From Dehalococcoidia bacterium (GTDB taxonomy: Bacteria; Chloroflexota; Dehalococcoidia; Lucifugimonadales; UBA1123), in the NCBI GenBank assembly GCA_009838465.1, contig VXRN01000073.1:1-39981 (forward strand): a stretch of DNA of 39,981 nt, given 5' to 3'. Below the pieces are notes generated by a model that did not search any database, was not told the origin of the DNA, and was given only the letters and a program-made list of their open reading frames with translations. Every line of letters starts with the position of its first letter. The stretch's first letter is position 1. Shown piece by piece: positions 32,081 through 39,910 of this stretch. Both the position numbers and the translations under genes were made by a program.

Positions 32081-33115
32081 GTGAAGGTAGGAATCATCAA
32101 CGTAACCGGATACGCCGGAATGGAGTTGGCGCGCATTCTGCATCGCCACCCCGAAGTTGAGATAGCAGCCGTCACCGGTCGAAGCGCAGCGGGCAGACGA
32201 CTCGCCGAAATGTTCCCTCACCTTGAGTCCTGCGACATGGAGATAACCCCGGAGATAACCGAAAGCGTTGACTTCGTGTTCTCCGCGCTCCCGCACGCTG
32301 CCAGCGCCGAAAAGCTCGAGCCCTTCATAGAGCAGGGAGTCAAGGCCGTGGACATTTCCGCCGACTTCCGCCTCAAGAACCTGGACGACTACTCCTACTG
32401 GTACAAGATTGACCATCCGTGCCCGCAGTACATGGAGACCGCCGTTTACGGCCTGCCCGAACTCCACCGCGACGAGATCGCCCAGACCTCGCTCGTCGGG
32501 AATCCGGGTTGCTATCCATCCGCGGCAGTCCTGGCCCTCGCCCCCGCTGTCGCTGCCGGCATAATCGAGCCCGATGTCGTCGTTGATGCCAAGTCTGGCG
32601 TCTCCGGCGCGGGCAGGGGAGGTTCCGTTGACCTCAACTTCTCCGAGGTCAACGAAAACTTCAAGGCATATGCCCTCGACGGCCACCGCCATCATCCCGA
32701 GATCATCCAGGAGCTCGGCTCTATGGATGGCGACGATGATCTCAGGCTGACCTTCCTGACCCATCTCGTGCCAATGACGCGCGGCATTCTCGTTAGCTGC
32801 TACGCTCCCATTAAGGATGGCGCGATACCCGACGGAGAAGCCGGCAGGGAAAGAGTGCGCGAGATCTACGAGGACTACTACGCCGGTGAGCCGTTCACCA
32901 AGGCGGTGTCCGCTCCTCCGCAGACCAAGCACACCTCCGGCAACAACGACTGTGTCGTCTATCCTACGATAGACCTCAGGGCCAACCGGCTCATGGCCAT
33001 CGCCTGCCTCGACAACCTGGTCAAGGGCGCCGCCGGAAGTGGAGTCCAGAACATGAACGTCATGTGCGGCTTCGACGAGACCGCCGGCCTCGAACAACTC
33101 GCCCTCTATCCGTAG
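32081..33115 (+). CDS. argC: N-acetyl-gamma-glutamyl-phosphate reductase
   Basis: ArgC reduces N-acetylglutamyl phosphate to the semialdehyde with NADPH, the third step of arginine synthesis. The N-terminus VKVGIINVTGYAGMELARIL binds the nucleotide. FVFSALPHAAS and VDISADFRL follow, then the catalytic cysteine in LVGNPGCYPSAAVLAL and KSGVSGAGRG. The histidine region is HRHHPEI and the C-terminal block is LDNLVKGAAGSGVQNMN. I choose the GTG at 32081 because AAGGAGG stands 7 bp before it; an upstream in-frame start has no such site. The length is 344 residues. The other arginine genes are not next to it. Confidence 0.96.
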   Translation: MKVGIINVTGYAGMELARILHRHPEVEIAAVTGRSAAGRRLAEMFPHLESCDMEITPEITESVDFVFSALPHAASAEKLEPFIEQGVKAVDISADFRLKNLDDYSYWYKIDHPCPQYMETAVYGLPELHRDEIAQTSLVGNPGCYPSAAVLALAPAVAAGIIEPDVVVDAKSGVSGAGRGGSVDLNFSEVNENFKAYALDGHRHHPEIIQELGSMDGDDDLRLTFLTHLVPMTRGILVSCYAPIKDGAIPDGEAGRERVREIYEDYYAGEPFTKAVSAPPQTKHTSGNNDCVVYPTIDLRANRLMAIACLDNLVKGAAGSGVQNMNVMCGFDETAGLEQLALYP

Positions 33116-33148
33116 TTTCCTCTCCCTCAACCAACGAAAGCGAGAAAT

Positions 33149-33180
33149 CCCCTCTCCCTCGATAGGCTCACAGGGTTAGG
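33149..33180 (+). repeat. CCCTCTCCC-type dispersed repeat, degenerate copy
   Basis: CCCCTCTCCCTCGATAGG then CTCACAGGGTTAGG keeps the first arm, but its hairpin is spoiled. Confidence 0.6.
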
Positions 33181-33216
33181 CAAACGTGCGGTCAGCTATG
33201 AATACCACTCAACAAA

Positions 33217-33252
33217 CCCCCTCTCCCTCAGGGAGAGGGCTGGGGTGAGGGC
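33217..33252 (+). repeat. CCCTCTCCC-type dispersed repeat interrupted by the MITE-like element
   Basis: CCCCCTCTCCCTCAGGGAG then AGGGCTGGGGTGAGGGC forms a good hairpin and runs straight into the CAGGGTCTTTCG element. Confidence 0.75.
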
Positions 33253-33397
33253 AGGGTCTTTCGGTTATTTCCCGATACTTCTTCTGTCGTTCGCCCTGAG
33301 CCTGTCGAAGGGCCGCCCGATCATGGTTCGTTCTGAGCTTGTCGAAGGGTCGCCACGAACGTACTTTGTTTAAATGGTTGATAATCGAAAGACCCTG
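33252..33397. mobile_element. MITE-like inverted-repeat element, 146 bp
   Basis: It has terminal inverted repeats of 12 exact bases, CAGGGTCTTTCG and CGAAAGACCCTG, extending to about 16 bases with one mismatch. It is flanked by near-identical GGGTGAGGG sequences, which may be a target duplication. Inside are two copies of the CCTGAGCCTGTCGAAGGG motif (33288-33312 and, diverged, 33326-33349). It codes for nothing. A left-end copy is at 18565-18623. Confidence 0.5.
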
Positions 33398-33416
33398 AGG
33401 GTGAGGGCGACTCTGA

Positions 33417-33446
33417 TTGACACGCCCAAGAGCCTTCACCTAACAT
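33417..33446 (+). promoter_or_regulatory. Promoter of the SRP RNA gene
   Basis: TTGACA (33417-33422), an 18-bp spacer and TAACAT (33441-33446) lie about 8 bp before the RNA 5' end. Confidence 0.65.
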
Positions 33447-33452
33447 GATTGC

Positions 33453-33726
33453 AAGGTCGTGCTAGGCGGGGAGTTAGCGGCGCCCTGCACTCGAAATCCG
33501 CTATAGCGAGGCTGAATTCCTCCCTGAGGTCCTGTACCGGCGGCCTCTGTCGGGCGATTCTTGATGTTGATAGCTGGGCCCCACGCGGCGAAGAGCCGTG
33601 AACCCCGTCAGGTTCGGAAGAAAGCAGCGGTAAGCGGTAATCTTCGGGTGACGCGGGACTACCTGGCTTGAGTCAAGACCGTTTGACACGCCGACGGAAG
33701 GGAACGACGGGATGGTGCACGACCCT
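33453..33726 (+). ncRNA. ffs: Signal recognition particle RNA, large bacterial type
   Basis: The S-domain tip has GTCAGGTTCGGAAGAAAGCA followed by GCGGTAAG, the universal binding site for Ffh, with one change from the usual GGAAGGAAGCAGC. The 5' part, GTGCTAGGCGGGGAGTTAGC followed by GGCGCCCTG and a CCGCTATAGC segment, matches the Alu domain of the long Bacillus-type RNA. The ends pair: GGTCGTGC (33455-33462) with GCACGACC (33717-33724). The length of about 270 nt fits the large form. A promoter sits immediately upstream, and the hairpin repeat downstream may end transcription. Confidence 0.9.
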
Positions 33727-33735
33727 CCGACAAAT

Positions 33736-33799
33736 CCCCTCTCCCTTGATGGGAGAGGGCTAGAGCCTGCCCCGTACTTGATACGGGGGTGAGGGTGAT
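33736..33799 (+). repeat. CCCTCTCCC-type dispersed repeat, long two-hairpin form
   Basis: CCCTCTCCC-TTGAT-GGGAGAGGG is followed by CCCCGTA-CTTGA-TACGGGG and GTGAGGGTGATT. Directly after the SRP RNA, it could act as a terminator or RNA end. Confidence 0.8.
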
Positions 33800-33828
33800 T
33801 AGCTTCAACGCCTCCCCATCTCAGCGAA

Positions 33829-34686
33829 TTGTCCGCGAAAGTTGCCCCAGCCTTGACTACCCGCGCCAACAGACGCCCCGCCCCAGGCCGACGAAGCAGG
33901 CTCGGACAGAACTTCCTCGTTGACTACGATGTCGCCAAGCGCATAGTAGCCGCCGCCCAGCTCGCCGATGCCGACCAGGTTCTCGAAATAGGCCCCGGTA
34001 AAGGCGCTCTCACCCGCATTCTCGTACACTGGGTCCCCAAGCTCTTAGCCGTCGAACTAGACCCCGAACTCACCAACTCACTCTCCCACAGGTTCGCTGA
34101 GCGCGAGAACCTCACCGTCCTCAACCAGGACGCCCTCGACTTCGATCCCGCCCGCTTCTTTTCAGACGGATACAAAATCGTCGCCAACCTGCCATACTAC
34201 GCCGCAACCCCGATCATCAGGAAATTCATATCCGCTCGCCCTCGCCCACATTCGCTGGTCGTCATGGTGCAAAAGGAAGTCGCCGCCAACATCGCTGCCT
34301 CGCCCGGCGACATGAGCCTACTCTCCGTCATGGTGCAGCTATACGGCGCGCCCAGAATACTTTTCTCAGTCCCTCCCAGAAGTTTCAGACCCATGCCGAG
34401 GGTCAACTCAGCCGTGATGCGAATTGAGATCCATGACCTGCCCGCCGTCCCTGTCAACGACCCGGATTCCTTCATAGAATTCGCCGCCGCCGGATTCCGC
34501 GCCCCCCGCAAACAGCTACGCAACAGCCTCCAACTCGGCCTGAAAGCCGACCCCGACCCCGTCCGCGTCACCCTCTCCGCCACCGGAATAGATGGCCGCC
34601 GCCGACCCGCGACCCTCTCCCTCTCCGAGTGGGCTGACCTCTATCATGCTTGGCACACCATTTCAGAAGCGACGGTAACTGCATGA
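33829..34686 (+). CDS. rsmA: 16S rRNA (adenine1518/1519-N6)-dimethyltransferase RsmA (KsgA)
   Basis: RsmA dimethylates two adjacent adenines in the 3' end hairpin of 16S rRNA during small-subunit maturation. The blocks are RRSRLGQNFLVDYDVA (about 21-36), QVLEIGPGKGALTRIL (SAM motif I), LAVELDPEL, the catalytic IVANLPYYAATPII, VVMVQKEVAANI and PPRSFRPMPRVNSAVMRI. It has 285 residues. The start is a TTG at 33829; the ribosome site is weak, so the exact start is uncertain. Its TGA overlaps the ATG of ispE by 4 bp. Confidence 0.95.
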   Translation: MSAKVAPALTTRANRRPAPGRRSRLGQNFLVDYDVAKRIVAAAQLADADQVLEIGPGKGALTRILVHWVPKLLAVELDPELTNSLSHRFAERENLTVLNQDALDFDPARFFSDGYKIVANLPYYAATPIIRKFISARPRPHSLVVMVQKEVAANIAASPGDMSLLSVMVQLYGAPRILFSVPPRSFRPMPRVNSAVMRIEIHDLPAVPVNDPDSFIEFAAAGFRAPRKQLRNSLQLGLKADPDPVRVTLSATGIDGRRRPATLSLSEWADLYHAWHTISEATVTA

Positions 34687-35549
34687 TAACCATAGACGCC
34701 CACGCCAAGCTAAACCTGACCCTTGAAGTCCTCGGTAAGCGCGACGACGGCTACCACGACGTGGCCTCCATCATGCAAACCCTCGACCTAGCCGACACTC
34801 TCACTATCCAGCCCGCCGACTCTCTGAACCTTGCTTGCTCACTCCCCGGACTGAGCGGCCCCGGTAACCTGGCTTTCAGGGCTGCCGAGCTTCTCCGTAC
34901 CGAGACCGGCATCGAATGTGGAGCTGATATTCATATCGAGAAACGCATCCCCGTAGCCGCTGGCCTGGGCGGCGGCAGCGCGGACGCCGCCGCGACCCTC
35001 GTCGGACTCAACAGGCTCTGGGGCCTCGAACTGTCCAACGACCGTCTCAGGCATATCGGCGGGAAACTCGGTTCGGATGTGCCGTTCCTGGTAGAGGGCG
35101 GAACCGCGACCGCGCTTGGCAGGGGCGAGCGCGTCAGGCGTCTGCCCACCCCCAGTCTGCCCTGGATTGTAGTCGCAGTCGCCGACGCCAATCTCCCCGA
35201 CAAGACCGCCGCCATGTACCGCTCCCTCACTCCCGATAACTTCACCCGCGGCGCGCTCACCTTCAAGCTGGAAGCCCGAATTCTTCACCACGACGGAGAC
35301 GTACCGCCCCAGCTTCTCTTCAACACCTTCGACACCGTTGCCAGAACCGTCATACCCGACGTGGACAGGTGCTGGAACGATATGTACGCTGCAGGCGCGC
35401 GAGAGATACACGTCTCTGGAAGCGGCCCCGCGATCTACGCTGCCGTCCAGCGCAAGGAGATCGCCACAACTGTCCAACTCGTGATGGAGCGCATCAAGGG
35501 TTGGCGCTCCCTTGTCACCCGCGCCTGGCCGAACCCTGACGCGGCCTGA
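34683..35549 (+). CDS. ispE: 4-diphosphocytidyl-2-C-methyl-D-erythritol kinase
   Basis: IspE phosphorylates CDP-methylerythritol in the non-mevalonate isoprenoid pathway. It is a GHMP kinase: HAKLNLTLEVLGKRDDGYHD at 7-26 carries the conserved Lys, and PVAAGLGGGSADAAATLVGL is the ATP loop. LGSDVPFLVEGGTATALG holds the catalytic Asp, and HVSGSGPAIYAAV is the C-terminal GHMP block. The length is 288 residues. The order rsmA-ispE is common in bacteria. The ATGA overlap with rsmA fixes the start at 34683, not at an upstream ATG inside rsmA. Confidence 0.96.
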   Translation: MITIDAHAKLNLTLEVLGKRDDGYHDVASIMQTLDLADTLTIQPADSLNLACSLPGLSGPGNLAFRAAELLRTETGIECGADIHIEKRIPVAAGLGGGSADAAATLVGLNRLWGLELSNDRLRHIGGKLGSDVPFLVEGGTATALGRGERVRRLPTPSLPWIVVAVADANLPDKTAAMYRSLTPDNFTRGALTFKLEARILHHDGDVPPQLLFNTFDTVARTVIPDVDRCWNDMYAAGAREIHVSGSGPAIYAAVQRKEIATTVQLVMERIKGWRSLVTRAWPNPDAA

Positions 35550-35962
35550 TGGATATTCTCATAGCCGGATTAGCCTCCGGCGTGTTCATGGCGCAGCTAT
35601 TCATAACCATCGGCTGTATCGCCGCGTTCTTTGCACTTAAAGACCCGCCTCCCGCCATTGCGGTAATGCTCGCGCGATTCCCCCCGGGAGTCTTCGTTAT
35701 GACCATTGTGGTCTTTGCCTACCCCATCTGGGGAGTCATTGGTATTGTGTCGGCCTTCCTGTTTCTCGCCCTCCAGAATGCGACCCCCGGCGCTGGCCTC
35801 GGCAGTCCCAACCTTGTTTACACTGCTTTCGTATGCCTCGCTTCGGTCGCTCTGGCCCTCCCCCTCGTCATCCTGGCCAAGCGTCTTTGGAGCGGAGTGG
35901 CAGGTATGACCCTGTCCGCGATAGCAATATTCGGCTGGTTGCTCCCACTACTCGCGTCCTGA
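35549..35962 (+). CDS. Small four-helix membrane protein, unknown
   Basis: This 137-residue protein has about four transmembrane segments: near 2-28, 47-76, 89-108 and 114-135. There are no recognisable motifs, and no cysteine or histidine pattern suggests a cofactor. Its ATG shares one base with the stop of ispE, so it is translationally coupled to rsmA-ispE and almost surely expressed. I do not recognise a family. Confidence 0.75.
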   Translation: MDILIAGLASGVFMAQLFITIGCIAAFFALKDPPPAIAVMLARFPPGVFVMTIVVFAYPIWGVIGIVSAFLFLALQNATPGAGLGSPNLVYTAFVCLASVALALPLVILAKRLWSGVAGMTLSAIAIFGWLLPLLAS

Positions 35963-36070
35963 TTTCCTGTCGGGACGATTTTCGCCCTTTTTATGACTAT
36001 GCCCCTCATGGGATGAGCCATCTCAATTGCGTTATTATTGTCAATACATTTGAGCGAGTTGAGTGTCCGT

Positions 36071-38899
36071 ATGACCAACGCCCCGTTTTCAGGACTACGC
36101 GAGTGGGTCGCATTCGACCTTGAGACCACCGGATTGTCCGCCAAGACTGATGAGATTATCGAGATTGGAGCCGTCAAGTTCACTGCCAGGGAGACGGTGG
36201 ATGAGTTTCAGACTTTCGTCAATCCTAATCGACAGATTCCCAAGTTCATCACCGATCTGACCAGCATAACCCAGTCTGACGTAAACTCCGCTCCGACGAT
36301 TTCCGAAGTCAGGGGCGAGTTCACCGCTTTCGTTGCGGGTGCTACGCTCATCGCTCACAATGCCGACTTCGATATGGGTTTCCTGCGGGAGGGCGGTGTA
36401 TCCCTCGCCAATCCCGTATGCGACACTATGGAGTTGGCCCAACTTACGCGCCCATATGCCAGGTCATACGCCCTCGAGCAACTGGCCAAAGCCGAGTCCG
36501 ACCCCATCGCCCGCGCGCACCGTGCCCTGCACGATGCCCGCGCCGTCCAAAACGTCTTCTTGGCCCTTATTTCAGACCTCGCAGACATGGACCCCACTCT
36601 CTTGGCGCAGTTCAGAAGGCTCTCTGACCGCTCCGGCTGGCAGATAGCCGCCCTGCTCGAATCCGCCCGTGAGTTTGCCTCTCCTCATGCCTCCCGTTCT
36701 CGCACCGCATCCGCGTCCGGCATAGACGAAAACGCCCTCTTCGAAAGACTGTCCCAGCCGCCTCCGCTGAGAGCCGTTTCGGAAACTCTCACGGTTGACC
36801 CTTATGCTGTAGCCGAAGCGCTTTCCGGCGGCAGCGGATTCTCCGGTAGCGTCCCCGACTTCGAGGAGCGCCCCCAGCAGATAGAGATGGGGACCGCCGT
36901 CGCCGAAACCATCAACTCCGGCGGCAGACTCATGGTCGAGGCTGGAACCGGCGTCGGAAAGTCGCTCGCCTACCTGCTGCCTGCCGCTCTCTACGCCCTC
37001 GCCAACGACAAGCGCGTCGTAATCTCCACCAACACCATTAATCTCCAGGAGCAGCTAATACGAAAAGACCTGCCTATGGTCAAGGATGCGCTGAGAGCCG
37101 TTGACCCCGACATGGCCGAAGGGATGCGCTACACCCAACTGAAGGGCAGGGCGAACTACCTCTGCTACAAGCGCTGGCGGCAGGCCGTCTCGTCCGGCGA
37201 GCTCGAACCCAATCTAGCTCGCCTCGTAGCCAAGACGATGCTCTGGATGCCCCAGACCGATACAGGTGACCGTGCCGAACTCAACCTAGGTCCTAGGCCC
37301 GCCGCCGCCGCTTGGAGCAGGCTATCCGCCGAGCGCGCCCACCAATGCCCATCCCAGGTCGGCCCCTGCTTCCTCAAATCCGCTCGTGACAAGGCCGCGG
37401 GGTCGCACATCATCGTCGTCAACCACGCGCTGCTCCTATCCGATCTCGTCGCGGGCGGAAGCGCAATCCCGGACTATGATGTCCTGATTCTTGATGAGGC
37501 CCACCACCTCGAAGATCAGGCTACCCGGCAGCTCGGCTTCTCCATCGGACCCGGCACTATTGACGACATCCTGTCCGAACTTATCGGCGAGCGCGGCCTG
37601 CTCAACCAGTGTACCCAGACCGTCCAGAGAAGCGTGCTGGCCGAGTCCAGAAAAGAGTCCGCCCGCGAGTCGGTATCTCTCGCGCTCCTGGCCGCCCAGA
37701 GGCTCAGGGAGGATGTATCCGGTCTGTTCAGGACGGTTTCACAAGAGGTCTTCGGTCGCCGAACTCGCTCCTCCGGTGGTTTTGCTATGGACAGGCGGCT
37801 TACCGACGAGGAACGAGCCGCTACAGGCTGGAAGTCGGTCGAAATCGCTTGGGAGAACGCCGAGATCCTGTTGCGGGACCTTTCACGCGCGCTGTCCGGT
37901 CTCGCAACCGCTATGGAGGGTATAGAGGCGGATGAAGAGCCGGGCTACGAGTCTCTTGTCTCCGACGTCGTCTCCAACGCCCAGACTCTCGATACTTTAA
38001 GATCACAAGCGGGTGAGTGTCTCGTAAACCCCGCAGAAGACGGCGTGTACTGGATCAGAGAAGTGCCACAGTCCTCAGACATCACCCTCAACTCCGCCCC
38101 TATCTACGTTGGTGACCTCCTGGAAGACACGCTCTACTCTAAGAAAGAGACTGTCATAATGACGAGCGCGACCCTCAGCGCCTCCGGCAATTTCGACCAC
38201 GTATCCGGCAGGCTCGGCTTCTCCGACTCGCGTCACGTGTTTTTGGGATCGCCTTTCGACTTCTACGAATCTGCGCTGATATACGTGCCCCGCGATATGC
38301 CCCAGCCCAATGCACCGGGCTTCCAGCAGCGAGTGGAAGACCTGGTAATGGAAGCTGCGACAGCCGCGGACGGCAGGACGATGGCGCTCTTCACCTCATA
38401 CGCCGCGCTCAGGGCCACCGCGGACGCGATTCGCGCTCCTCTGACCAGGTCCGGCATACAGGTGCTCGCGCAGGGTGCGGACGGTTCGCCCATGCGTATC
38501 GCCGACCGGTTCATCGAAAACCCCCGCTCCGTCCTGCTCGGCACCTCCAGTTTCTGGGAGGGCGTTGACTTTGCCGGAGACGCCCTGACTGTGTTGATAG
38601 TCGCCCGTCTGCCGTTCTCCGTTCCCTCCGATCCGGTATTTCAGGCACGCGGAGAGCGGTACGCCAATTCCTTCAACGAGTACGCCGTCCCCCAGGCAAT
38701 AATCAGGTTCAGACAAGGATTCGGTCGCCTGATAAGGACGAGCCGCGACAGGGGAGTTGCGGTAGTCCTTGACTCCCGCATAACCGGGCGGCGCTACGGA
38801 CGCGAATTCATAAAGTCCCTCCCAAAGATGCGCGTTACCGACGGTAAGGGCAGGGGAGTAAGCACCACCGTCAAGAGGTGGCTGGAGTATTCTCGATGA
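36071..38899 (+). CDS. dinG: DinG-family helicase with N-terminal DEDD exonuclease
   Basis: The 942-residue protein has a DnaQ-like 3'-5' exonuclease at about 10-170: AFDLETTGLSAKTDEIIEIG (Asp16, Glu18), LIAHNADFDMGFLREGG and ARAHRALHDARAVQ. An XPD/DinG superfamily 2 helicase follows, with Walker A EAGTGVGKSLAYLLPA near 290, DEAH in VLILDEAHHLEDQ near 474, LLGTSSFWEGVDFAGDAL and IIRFRQGFGRLIRTSRDRG (motif VI). Three cysteines lie between Walker A and DEAH (NYLCYKRW, QCPSQVGPCF), where XPD-type enzymes hold an iron-sulphur cluster with four. It unwinds DNA during repair or replication restart. I prefer the ATG at 36071 to a TTG at 36038. The end overlaps the OGG gene. Confidence 0.93.
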   Translation: MTNAPFSGLREWVAFDLETTGLSAKTDEIIEIGAVKFTARETVDEFQTFVNPNRQIPKFITDLTSITQSDVNSAPTISEVRGEFTAFVAGATLIAHNADFDMGFLREGGVSLANPVCDTMELAQLTRPYARSYALEQLAKAESDPIARAHRALHDARAVQNVFLALISDLADMDPTLLAQFRRLSDRSGWQIAALLESAREFASPHASRSRTASASGIDENALFERLSQPPPLRAVSETLTVDPYAVAEALSGGSGFSGSVPDFEERPQQIEMGTAVAETINSGGRLMVEAGTGVGKSLAYLLPAALYALANDKRVVISTNTINLQEQLIRKDLPMVKDALRAVDPDMAEGMRYTQLKGRANYLCYKRWRQAVSSGELEPNLARLVAKTMLWMPQTDTGDRAELNLGPRPAAAAWSRLSAERAHQCPSQVGPCFLKSARDKAAGSHIIVVNHALLLSDLVAGGSAIPDYDVLILDEAHHLEDQATRQLGFSIGPGTIDDILSELIGERGLLNQCTQTVQRSVLAESRKESARESVSLALLAAQRLREDVSGLFRTVSQEVFGRRTRSSGGFAMDRRLTDEERAATGWKSVEIAWENAEILLRDLSRALSGLATAMEGIEADEEPGYESLVSDVVSNAQTLDTLRSQAGECLVNPAEDGVYWIREVPQSSDITLNSAPIYVGDLLEDTLYSKKETVIMTSATLSASGNFDHVSGRLGFSDSRHVFLGSPFDFYESALIYVPRDMPQPNAPGFQQRVEDLVMEAATAADGRTMALFTSYAALRATADAIRAPLTRSGIQVLAQGADGSPMRIADRFIENPRSVLLGTSSFWEGVDFAGDALTVLIVARLPFSVPSDPVFQARGERYANSFNEYAVPQAIIRFRQGFGRLIRTSRDRGVAVVLDSRITGRRYGREFIKSLPKMRVTDGKGRGVSTTVKRWLEYSR

Positions 38900-39789
38900 A
38901 AGACGACTGGACCTCGATTCATCCATCCGGCCCTATGGCGCTGGCCGAGACCCTTGAAAGCGGCCAGGCTTTCCGCTGGCGCAAGAAGTCCTGTGATGAA
39001 TCGGAAGACCATTACGAAGGCGTCATATTCGGCAATCTAGTTAGAGTCAGGCAGGTCGGCGGTGACATCCACTTCAGCTCCGCGCCCGACCCCGAATCCT
39101 CGATCAAGCCGATACTGGAGGACTATCTTGGACTGAACCACGACCTGGAGTCCATCTACGCCGAAATAAAGTGGGACGAACAGGTTGGAAGCGCGATAGA
39201 CGAGTACCCCGGAATGCGCATCCTGCGCCAGGACCCCTGGGAGTGCCTCGTCGCCTTCATTTGCAGTGCGAACAACAACATCCCGCGTATCTCCCAGAAT
39301 GTCGAGGATATAGCCGGCGCTTTCGGTCCTCCCATACACGGCGCCGACACCCACCGCAGGGCATTCCCTGGCCCGGATGCCATCGTTGAAGCCGGAGAGG
39401 ACGCGCTCCGCGAACTCCGCCTCGGCTTCAGGGCCAAGTACATCGCCGCCTCCGCTGAGCGCGTCGCCAACGCCCACATTGACCTATTCGCCCTCCGTGA
39501 GGCTCCCTACAACGAGGCACTTGCCGAGATAACCACGCTCGCCGGCGTCGCCGATAAAGTTGGCAACTGCGTCCTGATGATGTCCATGGATAAGCTGGAA
39601 GCCTTCCCGGTTGACGTCTGGATTGACCGCGCCCTCCGCGAATGGTACTTCTCCGAATCCGAGAGCAAGAGTATGCCCCGAACCCGGATGAGAGAGTGGG
39701 CGCAGAAGCGATTCGGACGCTACGCCGGATACGCTAACCAGTACCTATTCCAAAGCCGACGGTTGCAAGATAAGCGGCAATCTTCTTGA
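38896..39789 (+). CDS. ogg: 8-oxoguanine DNA glycosylase/AP lyase (OGG1 type)
   Basis: This 297-residue base-excision repair enzyme removes 8-oxoguanine from DNA. The N-terminal OGG domain has LAETLESGQAFRWRKKS. The helix-hairpin-helix domain begins QDPWECLVAFICSANNNIPR and continues LGFRAKYIAA. The catalytic pair is K221 in LAGVADKVGNCVLMM and D240 in AFPVDVWIDRAL. The layout is that of eukaryotic OGG1 and its bacterial relatives, not MutM. The ATG at 38896 overlaps the TGA of the DinG-like gene by 4 bp, which links the two repair genes; GGAG lies 8 bp upstream. Confidence 0.92.
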   Translation: MKDDWTSIHPSGPMALAETLESGQAFRWRKKSCDESEDHYEGVIFGNLVRVRQVGGDIHFSSAPDPESSIKPILEDYLGLNHDLESIYAEIKWDEQVGSAIDEYPGMRILRQDPWECLVAFICSANNNIPRISQNVEDIAGAFGPPIHGADTHRRAFPGPDAIVEAGEDALRELRLGFRAKYIAASAERVANAHIDLFALREAPYNEALAEITTLAGVADKVGNCVLMMSMDKLEAFPVDVWIDRALREWYFSESESKSMPRTRMREWAQKRFGRYAGYANQYLFQSRRLQDKRQSS

Positions 39790-39856
39790 TACAATAGACA
39801 AGCTAGAGTAACTGTCCATCATGGCTGGCCTGCAATCACCTTGAGAGCATAAGGGT

Positions 39857-39871
39857 GAAGGCTCAGCCTTC
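39857..39871 (+). terminator. Short palindrome after the OGG gene
   Basis: GAAGGCTCAGCCTTC is a perfect palindrome around one base, able to form a small hairpin. There is no T-run, so it is only a possible terminator. Confidence 0.3.
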
Positions 39872-39872
39872 C

Positions 39873-39902
39873 TTGATGAAATTCTGGCCTGTATGCTATC
39901 TT
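39873..39902 (+). promoter_or_regulatory. Promoter of tRNA-Pro
   Basis: TTGATG (39873-39878), an 18-bp spacer and TATCTT (39897-39902) place the start just before the tRNA at 39911. Confidence 0.6.
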
Positions 39903-39910
39903 ACAGACAT

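Larger units (their letters stand above)
33116..33828. other. 713-bp gap with SRP RNA, a MITE-like element and three dispersed repeats
   Basis: No protein gene is supported here. In order it holds repeats at 33149-33180 and 33217-33252, the inverted-repeat element 33252-33397, the SRP RNA promoter and gene, and a hairpin repeat at 33736-33799. The frame at 33501-33869 (minus) is antisense to the RNA and to rsmA, and is not a gene. Confidence 0.75.

Noticed and set aside
32054..33130. Minus-strand frame of 358 codons
   Set aside because: It is the shadow of argC, which has full family motifs and a strong ribosome site.
33501..33869. Minus-strand frame of 122 codons
   Set aside because: It is antisense to the SRP RNA, a dispersed repeat and the start of rsmA.
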